From the NCBI GenBank assembly GCA_945787425.1, contig CALZHO010000060.1, positions 1 through 5,866 on the forward strand: a DNA stretch of 5,866 bases, given 5' to 3'. How positions within the stretch are numbered: position 1 is the stretch's first letter; every line of letters starts with the position of its first letter. The notes beneath the pieces are model-generated. The model was not told the origin of the DNA and made no database searches. It was given only the letters and a program-made list of their open reading frames with translations. Shown piece by piece: positions 1 to 5,865 of this stretch. A program made the translations under genes and the position numbers. This stretch comes from an uncultured Bacteroidales bacterium (lineage in GTDB: Bacteria > Bacteroidota > Bacteroidia > Bacteroidales > Paludibacteraceae).

Positions 1-2244
1 GACTACACACAAATGTATGCCGCCAAAGAGGTAGGTAACTACGAAGCATCCACAGGCGGACTGGGCGACGAGCCAGGATTGGGCAATGTCTGCCTCTCCT
101 ACCTCGCACTCTTCGACCCCGACTCTGCTGCCCACGTATGGACACGCATGCGCCAGATGGGCAAAGCCCTCGCCAAGAACCCCGATACAGGTGGTATCAC
201 CTACTTACTCGCACACTCACTCCGTGCCTACGGTCATCAAAACCACTCCATCCAAGCCGACTACCCCCTTGCTGCGGCATACACCGACTCCCTCACTGGC
301 AAAACCACCTACGCTGTCTATAACGCCTCCAACGAGGAGATTACGGTGCACTTTCAGACGATAGGCGATGAGGCGATAAGGCGAGAGTTCGTTGCGCCAG
401 CACGTCGCCTGACCCTCTTCACCGATTCACCAACATTAACCGAAATCCGTCTCGAAGGACCATCCGTAGTGCTACCTAACTCCACCAACGATTATACACT
501 CCGCTTCCTCGACCAATATGGTGCCACCTTCCGCGCTGATAGTATTATCCATTATACCGCACCTGCCACTGCTCAACTCACCGAAGTGCGCGCTACTTAC
601 CAATCAATGGAGTCCATCCTACCTATCCGCGTAGGTGCATTGCCTTATATAGCTTCCGCCACTATCCAACCCGCTATCGACTATCTCGCTTTGGGCAACA
701 CAGTGGACTTTACCATCGCCGCTACCGACCAATATGGCGAGGCATATCCTCTGGATTGGACTTACCACTTCGCACCTTCCACCCCAGGGCAATACATCAT
801 CACCTACGAGGGTCAGTTCACGGTGCGCGACACCGTCATAGTACTACCTCCATACCCTAATATCGCTTTGGGAAAACCTGTCACAGCCAGCAGCTACGAG
901 AACGCAGGCACACTGCCCACAGGCATCAATGATGGCGACCTCTCCACCCGTTGGGGCTCTGCGCACAACGACAACGAGTATATCACCATCGACCTTCTCC
1001 AATCCTGCTTCATCGACCACATTACTCTGCGCTGGGAAGCAGCCTATGCCAACTCCTTTACCCTATTGATCACTGATACCATACCCATAGCCTCTACACT
1101 TTACACCCTACACTCTACACCTTTCACCTCATCAGGCGGTGTCCAAACCATCGAACTATCTCAGAAGGGACGCTATATCACCTTGGTGGGACTCACCCGC
1201 GCTACCCAATATGGCACTTCGCTCTACGAGTTGGAGGCATATGGTATGCCGCTCGCAGGGGATAATAACGCACTCTTTGGCATGGCTATCTATGCCGACC
1301 GCGACGCCCTGACACAGAACGAAGAAGTACTTTTCGAAGTAAAAGGTTACAATCGTTTAGGCGAGGAAATCACCTGTCAACCTACGCTCTCCGCCGAAGG
1401 TGCTACCATACAGGGCCATCGCCTCCAACCTACCACCACGGGCACGATACGCCTCACCGCCACCGTTGGCAACATCACCGCCTCGCGCACGTTCGTGGTC
1501 ATGGAGTCAGAACAAATCACCGCTACTTCCGTTTCGCCTAAGTACGTCACTCTGCCTTTGGGCGATACCCAACGCTTCACCGTGTCGGCTATCAATCAGT
1601 TTGGCTTCACCGAAATCGAAACAATCGAACTCTACGAAGCCACCACCTTAGGCGATCATCAGTTCATTGTCTCCTTAGGCGGCTTTACCGACACTGCCTA
1701 TATACACGTAGTGGACTTTGCCGACCTCAATCTTGCATTAGGCAAACCTACTACCTGTTCGGGTAGCGAGAATGGTGGCACCAGTAGCGATAAAGCCACT
1801 GACGGACTCCTCGATACCCGCTGGTCATCGCGCTTCCAAGATGGCGAATGGCTCACTATTGACCTACTGAATACCTATGCTGTCAATCGCGTGAAACTCT
1901 ATTGGGAAGCGGCCTACGCTACGCACTTCGATATCCAACTCTCCATTGACGGTGTAGAATATACCACTGCTTATATTGCCACCAATGCAGAAGGCGGGAC
2001 GCAGGATATTCTTCTACCCGCAGGCGCTACCGACGCACGCTATGTACGTATCCTATGCCACCAACGCAACACGGGTTATGGCTCATCCCTCTATGAAGTG
2101 GAAGTATATGGTGTCCGCCGAACCGATATGACCCACATCGAAACACCTACTACCAGCACCGAAGTGATAAAACAAATGGAGAATAACCGTCTCGTTATTC
2201 TCCATCATGGGGTGAAGTACAGTGTGTTAGGGGAGAGATTGTAG
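1..2244 (+). CDS. Secreted beta-1,3-glucanase, probably GH81, C-terminal part, with two discoidin domains
   Basis: The gene is cut at its 5' end: the frame is open from base 1, so the Met at 13 is internal. Bases 1 to about 430 resemble the end of GH81 endo-beta-1,3-glucanases: a GDEPGLGN segment, then a YLLAHSLRAYG segment followed by ADYPLAAAY and KTTYAVYNAS, which closes the catalytic module in that family. The catalytic residues lie upstream and are not seen. Next comes a block built twice: Ig-like beta-sandwich repeats with a DQYG or NQFG motif (about 440-850 and 1260-1715), each followed by an F5/8 type C (discoidin, CBM32-like) domain (about 856-1248 and 1723-2112). Both discoidin domains begin with ALGKP, continue with a TRW motif and end in SLYE-EYG; they probably bind carbohydrate. 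The end, NNRLVILHHGVKYSVLGERL, matches a short tail seen on many secreted Bacteroidales proteins. The product should act outside the cytoplasm on beta-glucan. The Ig/discoidin architecture is clear. The GH81 assignment is from recall of family patterns; another glucanase family remains possible. Confidence 0.62.
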   Translation, partial: DYTQMYAAKEVGNYEASTGGLGDEPGLGNVCLSYLALFDPDSAAHVWTRMRQMGKALAKNPDTGGITYLLAHSLRAYGHQNHSIQADYPLAAAYTDSLTGKTTYAVYNASNEEITVHFQTIGDEAIRREFVAPARRLTLFTDSPTLTEIRLEGPSVVLPNSTNDYTLRFLDQYGATFRADSIIHYTAPATAQLTEVRATYQSMESILPIRVGALPYIASATIQPAIDYLALGNTVDFTIAATDQYGEAYPLDWTYHFAPSTPGQYIITYEGQFTVRDTVIVLPPYPNIALGKPVTASSYENAGTLPTGINDGDLSTRWGSAHNDNEYITIDLLQSCFIDHITLRWEAAYANSFTLLITDTIPIASTLYTLHSTPFTSSGGVQTIELSQKGRYITLVGLTRATQYGTSLYELEAYGMPLAGDNNALFGMAIYADRDALTQNEEVLFEVKGYNRLGEEITCQPTLSAEGATIQGHRLQPTTTGTIRLTATVGNITASRTFVVMESEQITATSVSPKYVTLPLGDTQRFTVSAINQFGFTEIETIELYEATTLGDHQFIVSLGGFTDTAYIHVVDFADLNLALGKPTTCSGSENGGTSSDKATDGLLDTRWSSRFQDGEWLTIDLLNTYAVNRVKLYWEAAYATHFDIQLSIDGVEYTTAYIATNAEGGTQDILLPAGATDARYVRILCHQRNTGYGSSLYEVEVYGVRRTDMTHIETPTTSTEVIKQMENNRLVILHHGVKYSVLGERL
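1092..1126 (+). repeat. In-gene heptamer tract (CTCTACA-type)
   Basis: Five consecutive 7-bp words inside the glucanase gene follow the pattern C-Y-Y-T-A-C-A: CTCTACA, then CTTTACA, then CCCTACA, then CTCTACA again, then a diverged CCTTTCA. They encode ASTLYTLHSTPF in the first discoidin domain, where the second discoidin domain of the same protein has a shorter, unrelated loop. CTTTACA and CCCTACA are also the words of the spacer repeats near maf and the prenyltransferase. Confidence 0.6.
2167..2205 (-). terminator. Probable intrinsic terminator of maf, inside the end of the glucanase gene
   Basis: Bases 2176-2187 and 2194-2205 are a perfect 12-bp inverted repeat around a 6-base loop. Read on the minus strand, the stem is followed at once by TTGTTTTAT (2175-2167), the stem plus U-tract layout of an intrinsic terminator. 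It begins 43 bases past the maf stop. On the plus strand no T-tract follows, so it would stop maf transcripts only. The same bases encode MENNRLVILH of the glucanase tail. The stem is A/T rich, which lowers certainty. Confidence 0.55.
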
Positions 2245-2248
2245 GTGA

Positions 2249-2836
2249 TCAGTTATGGGTGTTCAGCCACTCATATACTCTGCCGATGGGAAAACCCATC
2301 ACATTGAAATAGGAGCCCTCCATACGTGTGACGCCTACATAGCCAATCCATTCTTGCACACCATATGCCCCTGCTTTGTCAAGGGGCATGTATTTCTCTA
2401 CATAATAGTCAATTTCCTCTGCCGTAAGTGTACGAAAAGTCACGTCTGTGCAATCCACGAAAGAATCGTGTAGAGGTTGCGCAACATGGTGTGGAGTGGT
2501 ATGTAGCCAAGTGAAGCAGACTGCTGTATATACCTGATGAGTCTGACCGCTCAGTTGCGCCAGCATATGCTTGGCTTCTGCTTTGGATTGGGGCTTGCCC
2601 AGCATCTGTCCGTTGAGCCAAACAATAGTATCAGCAGTGATAAGCAAGTCATCAGGTTGCAACTGCCCCGCGTAGGCGCGCGCCTTTGCGCGCGATATAT
2701 ACAATGGTATATCACCTGCTTGCAAGTCTGCTGGGTACGATTCATCTGCATCAATCGTAACACAGGTAAAGGGAATATCTAAACCCGCCATCAGTTCGCG
2801 ACGGCGAGGACTTTGACTACCGAGGATGAGGTTCAT
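2249..2836 (-). CDS. maf: Maf-family nucleoside triphosphate pyrophosphatase (dTTPase/UTPase type)
   Basis: The 195-residue product has the full length and motifs of the Maf/YhdE family. These cytoplasmic enzymes split dTTP, UTP and modified pyrimidine nucleotides to the monophosphate and pyrophosphate, and were first linked to septum inhibition. Visible motifs are the N-terminal GSQSPRRREL loop (residues 6-15) that binds the triphosphate, ITADT (66-70) with the conserved catalytic Asp69, GKP (80-82), SGQTHQVYTAV (96-106), DKAGAYGVQ (153-161) and GSYFNVMGFP (174-183). The last two are those of the YhdE-like dTTPase/UTPase branch. The start is ATG at 2836, because MNLILGSQSPRR is the usual beginning of the family. 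No Shine-Dalgarno sequence is present; the start abuts a 14-bp tandem array. The gene lies 138 bases after the prenyltransferase on the same strand and ends 4 bases from the convergent glucanase gene. Nothing looks broken. Confidence 0.95.
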   Translation of the reverse strand: MNLILGSQSPRRRELMAGLDIPFTCVTIDADESYPADLQAGDIPLYISRAKARAYAGQLQPDDLLITADTIVWLNGQMLGKPQSKAEAKHMLAQLSGQTHQVYTAVCFTWLHTTPHHVAQPLHDSFVDCTDVTFRTLTAEEIDYYVEKYMPLDKAGAYGVQEWIGYVGVTRMEGSYFNVMGFPIGRVYEWLNTHN

Positions 2837-2840
2837 GTTG

Positions 2841-2910
2841 TGTTTCGTGTAGGGTGCTTCGTGTAGGGTGCTTCGTGTAGGGTGTTTCGTGTAGGGTGTT
2901 TCGTGTAAAG
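2841..2910. repeat. 14-bp tandem array, five units, just before maf
   Basis: Five head-to-tail 14-bp units occupy this stretch, each TGYTTCGTGTAGGG on the plus strand. Units 2 and 3 have C at the third base, units 1, 4 and 5 have T, and unit 5 ends in AAAG instead of AGGG. On the minus strand each unit is two heptamers, CACGAAR and CACCCTA. The array fills the maf leader up to five bases from the start codon. The matching place before the prenyltransferase has only about one unit, so copy number probably changes by slippage. Confidence 0.9.
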
Positions 2911-2975
2911 TGTAAAGGCAGGACGGCGTAGCCGTATATCCCGTGCCTTTAAACTATAAACTTTACACTTTAAAC
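2889..2975 (-). repeat. Heptamer-periodic spacer element, copy A (prenyltransferase-maf gap)
   Basis: This 87-bp element matches copy B at 3956-4042 at 84 of 87 positions; the differences are at 2898, 2940 and 2972. On the minus strand it begins with the last base of the prenyltransferase stop codon and reads in 7-bp words: GTTTAAA, GTGTAAA and similar, a 28-bp central block with the small hairpin ACGGC-TAC-GCCGT (2923-2935), then words ending in TTTA. The early words are complementary to the late ones: an 11-bp perfect inverted repeat pairs 2907-2917 with 2961-2971. It then continues in the same register into the 14-bp array. Confidence 0.88.
2914..2950. terminator. Hairpin in copy A, possible weak bidirectional terminator
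   Basis: AAAGGCA (2914-2920) pairs with TGCCTTT (2944-2950), and inside it ACGGC pairs with GCCGT (2923-2935). On the minus strand two extra G-C pairs are possible between them. The stem lies about 25 bases past the prenyltransferase stop and ends in TTT, but no longer T-run follows. It could end transcription inefficiently or protect the 3' end of the message. Its role is inferred only from the fold. Confidence 0.35.
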
Positions 2976-3949
2976 TATATAATATTTTGCTGAATAACAA
3001 AGCTATACATGACGCCCATAAACATAGCGAACTTGATGACGAGTTGCGTGCGACGGTATTCCAATGGCGTCTTGGCTGCCCAAAGTAGCGCAATAGCACA
3101 CAAGATAGGCACCATCAATCCGAAAAGGGCATAGCGCGTGGAGAAACTCTTCCAATCGCTGGGGAAGGGTAATACAGCCCAAACCAGATAAGCAATAAGC
3201 GCCATGGTGATAATCATAAGAACAGAAACAACTATCTTGGTGACCTTTTCTCCCCACACGATAGCGGCTGTGCGGCACTCCATCTCTCGATCGCCCGCAA
3301 TATCTTCAATATCCTTGACCATCTCACGGGCAAGTGTGATGAGAAAGGCGAACATGGCAAAACCGCTAATCCATACATACAACTGCCCCACAATAGGTGT
3401 ATATTGCAGCGCTTCGCCGTATAGGTGACGCAGGTAATCAGCATTTGCTATTGCTACCAATAGCGGAACGAGCGCCGACGCAAAAGATACCACCATATTG
3501 CCCACCAGCAATTGGCGTTTATAACTGGCAGAATAGAACCATAAGAGACCTGGGATCACAATATATATCATCGCCAATGTCCAACTCCTTGCCCACCAAG
3601 CCACAACCAGCCCTACGGCTATACCCACAGCAGTCAGCACTTGGAATATGCGCATGGCACCATCGCGTGAGATATGGCGAGTCACAACCATCTCATCAGG
3701 GCGATTGATACGGTCAATCTTCACATCAAAATAGTCGTTGATTACATATCCGCCTGCTGCAATAAGCACAGTGCTCAGTATGAGCAATAGGAGTACCCAC
3801 CAAGGCATCTGTTCGCTGAATTGAGCCAATCGTAGCAACGGTGTAGCTACCCATTTCTCCATAACGAATAATAGGATAGCTAAGAAAGCCAAATTACCCA
3901 CGCGCAATAGCCGCAAATAGGGTTTGATGATTTCTGCAAGTCGTTTCAT
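2975..3949 (-). CDS. UbiA-family prenyltransferase (geranylgeranylglycerol-phosphate geranylgeranyltransferase-like)
   Basis: The product is a 324-residue integral membrane protein with about nine hydrophobic segments, as usual for UbiA prenyltransferases, which move a prenyl group from its diphosphate to an acceptor in the membrane. Both Asp-rich motifs are intact: NDYFDVKIDR (71-80) and KDIEDIAGDRE (212-222), which bind the Mg-diphosphate. The second motif form, with its preceding REMVKDIED, and the length fit the group annotated in Bacteroidetes as geranylgeranylglycerol-phosphate geranylgeranyltransferase. In archaea that enzyme adds the second chain of ether lipids. In Bacteroidetes the true acceptor is unclear to me; a menaquinone or heme pathway UbiA is less likely from the motifs and from the maf neighbour. 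The start is ATG at 3949 (MKRLAEIIKPYLRLLRVGN). The alternative Met at residue 30 would remove the first membrane segment. There is no Shine-Dalgarno sequence. The gene lies between two direct copies of the 87-bp element. Confidence 0.85.
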   Translation of the reverse strand: MKRLAEIIKPYLRLLRVGNLAFLAILLFVMEKWVATPLLRLAQFSEQMPWWVLLLLILSTVLIAAGGYVINDYFDVKIDRINRPDEMVVTRHISRDGAMRIFQVLTAVGIAVGLVVAWWARSWTLAMIYIVIPGLLWFYSASYKRQLLVGNMVVSFASALVPLLVAIANADYLRHLYGEALQYTPIVGQLYVWISGFAMFAFLITLAREMVKDIEDIAGDREMECRTAAIVWGEKVTKIVVSVLMIITMALIAYLVWAVLPFPSDWKSFSTRYALFGLMVPILCAIALLWAAKTPLEYRRTQLVIKFAMFMGVMYSFVIQQNII

Positions 3950-3955
3950 ATATGA

Positions 3956-4042
3956 GTGTAGGGTATTTCGTGTAAAGTGTAAAGGCAGGACGGCGTAGCC
4001 GTATATTCCGTGCCTTTAAACTATAAACTTTACACTTTCAAC
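3956..4042 (-). repeat. Heptamer-periodic spacer element, copy B (GH13-prenyltransferase gap)
   Basis: Second copy of the 87-bp element, in the same orientation as copy A and exactly 1067 bases away. On the minus strand it starts five bases after the GH13 stop codon with GTTGAAA (GTTTAAA in copy A) and ends six bases before the prenyltransferase ATG. The internal pairing is conserved: 3974-3984 with 4028-4038 (11 bp), 3981-3987 with 4011-4017, and the small hairpin 3990-4002. The three base differences from copy A do not fall in these stems. The 14-bp array of copy A is almost absent here. Confidence 0.88.
3981..4017. terminator. Hairpin in copy B, possible weak bidirectional terminator
   Basis: Same fold as in copy A: AAAGGCA at 3981-3987 pairs with TGCCTTT at 4011-4017 around ACGGC-GTA-GCCGT at 3990-4002. 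It lies about 30 bases past the GH13 stop. No strong T-run follows, so partial termination or 3'-end protection is the most that can be proposed. Confidence 0.35.
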
Positions 4043-4047
4043 CATAA

Positions 4048-5718
4048 TTAGCTTCTCACCTTCAAGATCACTCCTTTCCATGCAGGCAAAGTGAGGCATA
4101 TAGGTGTATGCGGAGAGAGTGGGAATGTATATCGTGTGTCAGTGAGCAAATCCACTGCTTCTACCAGAGAGTATTCGGGTTGTTGCAAATACTCGAATGC
4201 CTCCTGCGGAATACGCACTTGTATATCCGTCTGGTGGTCATCAAAATTGAGCACTATCAATAGGGTATGCTGTTTGTATTTGCGGATATAAGCATAGTGC
4301 TCGTGCTTGTTGAAGCCCTCGCCTTGTGCATACACCAAATCGTACATCTCGCCTTGCGTGATGGCTTTCTCGGTACGTGATAGACGCAGCAGTTGGCGAT
4401 AGAAAGAGCGCAACGTTTGTTGCTCTTCGCTCAGTCCTGCACCGTCAAACTTACCACGATTAGTCCATGCTTGTAGCGACTTGATGCCCCAATAGTCGAA
4501 GATAGTAGTCTTGCCGTCCATACCAGAGAAGCCCTCAGCATCCATACCCTTCTCACCCAGCTCTTGTCCTGCATACACCATCACTGGGTTAGTACCCAAG
4601 GTAGCAGCCACAATCATAGCTGGCTCTGCACACATACCTCGTCCGCAGAAGAATCCACTGGCGATACGCTGCTCGTCATGGTTCTCCAAGAAATAGAGCA
4701 TATGATGGCGGATGTCGTCCACCTTCTGCCATTGTTGGGTAATACCCTCGGCGGGCCAATTCTTGCTGGTCACGCCACGCAGGTAGTCGTACATGCCTAC
4801 CTTATCGTATAGGTAGTCAAAACCAGCAGCCAGATAGTCGCGATAGAGCGATGGATTATACACTTCGGCAATGAAAAGGATATTGGGATATTCCTTTTTA
4901 ACCTGCTCAATGGCCCACGTCCAAAACTCCACAGGTACCATCTCTGCCATATCACAACGGAAACCATCCACCTGCTTGCTTGCCCAGAAGAGCAAGATGT
5001 GCAACATCTTGTGCCAAGTGTCAGGAATAGGGTCAAATTGCTTTTCTCCGCCACCTTGGTAGAAAACACCATAGTTGAGTTTGATAGTCTCATACCAATC
5101 ATCTTTGGACGGATGGGCAGTAAAGCAGTCATTGCCTGTGGCACGGGCAGGATTCTCCTGATAGCCCTCTATATCAAAATGCGGAGCGAAAGGCTCGCCC
5201 ATGTAGTAGAAGTTGTTGAGTGGCGAGAAAGCCCAATCTGGATTATCGTTAGCACCCAAGTCCACAACGCCCTTGGGCTTGCAAGTAGAGTGATACTCGC
5301 GTGCCACATGGTTAGGTACAAAGTCGATGATGACATCCATACCTGCCTTGTGGGTGCGCTCAACCAAATCGGTAAACTCCTTCATACGACGACGTTTATC
5401 CTCGCACAAGTCGGGATGTACATCGTAGTAATCGGTGATGGCATATGGACTGCCTGCCTTGCCTTTGACAATAGCAGGAGTGTTGTATTGCGCAGTGGCA
5501 TGGCGAATAACGCCTGTGTACCACACATGCGTTGCGCCCAAGTCGCGGATAGCGCGCAGGGCTTTGGGGGTAATGGCGTTCAGCGTACCTGAGCCATTCT
5601 CTTGGAGCGTACCATTATGACGGCGCGTCTCGTTGTAGTTAGTGAAGGTACGCGGCAGCAACTGATAAATGATAGGTTTCAAGGTTCTTAATTTTTTGAG
5701 GAAGGAATCAAGAACCAT
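4048..5718 (-). CDS. GH13 alpha-amylase-family enzyme, cytoplasmic
   Basis: The 556-residue protein has all four conserved GH13 regions in a (beta/alpha)8 barrel: DFVPNH (132-137), GFRCDMAE (252-259) with nucleophile Asp256 and the conserved Arg254, FIAEVY (282-287) with acid/base Glu285, and FLENHDEQR (343-351) with Asp348. A C-terminal beta domain follows from about 455. It should hydrolyse or rearrange alpha-1,4-glucans such as starch products or glycogen; the exact subfamily cannot be read from motifs alone. No signal peptide or lipoprotein box is seen, so a cytoplasmic role is likely. The start is uncertain. ATG at 5718 gives MVLDSFLKKLRTLKPIIYQLLPR, but relatives tend to begin shortly before IIYQLLPR, and the ATG lies inside a heptamer repeat. 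TTG at 5682 would give (M)KPIIYQLLPR. The gene follows ackA after 60 bases on the same strand and precedes the prenyltransferase by 98 bases. Confidence 0.9.
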   Translation of the reverse strand: MVLDSFLKKLRTLKPIIYQLLPRTFTNYNETRRHNGTLQENGSGTLNAITPKALRAIRDLGATHVWYTGVIRHATAQYNTPAIVKGKAGSPYAITDYYDVHPDLCEDKRRRMKEFTDLVERTHKAGMDVIIDFVPNHVAREYHSTCKPKGVVDLGANDNPDWAFSPLNNFYYMGEPFAPHFDIEGYQENPARATGNDCFTAHPSKDDWYETIKLNYGVFYQGGGEKQFDPIPDTWHKMLHILLFWASKQVDGFRCDMAEMVPVEFWTWAIEQVKKEYPNILFIAEVYNPSLYRDYLAAGFDYLYDKVGMYDYLRGVTSKNWPAEGITQQWQKVDDIRHHMLYFLENHDEQRIASGFFCGRGMCAEPAMIVAATLGTNPVMVYAGQELGEKGMDAEGFSGMDGKTTIFDYWGIKSLQAWTNRGKFDGAGLSEEQQTLRSFYRQLLRLSRTEKAITQGEMYDLVYAQGEGFNKHEHYAYIRKYKQHTLLIVLNFDDHQTDIQVRIPQEAFEYLQQPEYSLVEAVDLLTDTRYTFPLSPHTPICLTLPAWKGVILKVRS

Positions 5719-5765
5719 GAGTCAAGACTGATTAGTCTTTGCTCTTGGTTCCTGACTCTTGGTTC
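5703..5765 (-). repeat. Heptamer tract forming a long hairpin over the GH13 start
   Basis: On the minus strand nine 7-bp words run in register, nearly all beginning with G: GAACCAA, GAGTCAG, then GAACCAA again, GAGCAAA and so on, ending with GATTCCT. The first half is complementary to the second. Bases 5705-5729 and 5734-5758 form a 25-bp stem with 20 Watson-Crick pairs, two G-U pairs in the minus-strand RNA and a 4-base loop. The words differ from those of the 87-bp element. The annotated GH13 ATG (5716-5718) is in the 3' arm. No T-run follows, so it is not a standard terminator. Confidence 0.75.
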
Positions 5766-5778
5766 AACAATAATTTAA

Positions 5779-5865
5779 TTAGCATAAAGCTTGTGTATCA
5801 GACGCAATCATCCATTCCTCGTCGGTTGGGATGACGCATACAGCCACTTTGCTGCTTGGCGTAGT
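5779..5865 (-). CDS. ackA: Acetate kinase, last 28 residues only
   Basis: A minus-strand frame that is open at the window edge ends with a TAA stop at 5781-5779. Its 28 residues include SSKVAVCVIPTDEEWMIASD, which matches the C-terminus of acetate kinase (typically SKV-V-VIPT-EE--IA-DT). The enzyme interconverts acetyl phosphate plus ADP with acetate plus ATP in the cytoplasm, as the last step of mixed-acid fermentation, usually paired with phosphotransacetylase (pta). The active site is outside the window. Only the tail is visible, but the motif is specific. The GH13 gene follows on the same strand after 60 bases. Confidence 0.75.
   Translation of the reverse strand, partial: TTPSSKVAVCVIPTDEEWMIASDTQALC

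Noticed and set aside
2676..2695. Alternating GC inverted repeat within maf
   Set aside because: It is explained by Ala/Arg codons of the SRAKARAYAG segment conserved in Maf proteins; a regulatory role has no support.
2841..2910. Possible CRISPR array
   Set aside because: The units are only 14 bp and directly adjacent, with no spacers; it is a tandem repeat.
2833..3099. Minus-strand 88-residue open frame over the 14-bp array and the prenyltransferase end
   Set aside because: Its C-terminal half is only the translated repeat (HPTRNT-type), and the rest is an out-of-frame reading of the prenyltransferase gene.
2889..4042. Composite transposon or MITE pair around the prenyltransferase
   Set aside because: There is no transposase, no terminal inverted repeats at the outer ends and no visible target duplication, and the gene between is a normal chromosomal neighbour of maf.
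4999..5592. Plus-strand 197-residue open frame
   Set aside because: It lies wholly antisense to the well-supported GH13 catalytic domain and shows no family motifs.
5703..5758. Intrinsic terminator for ackA
   Set aside because: The stem is long, but no T-run follows it on the minus strand and it overlaps the next gene's start.
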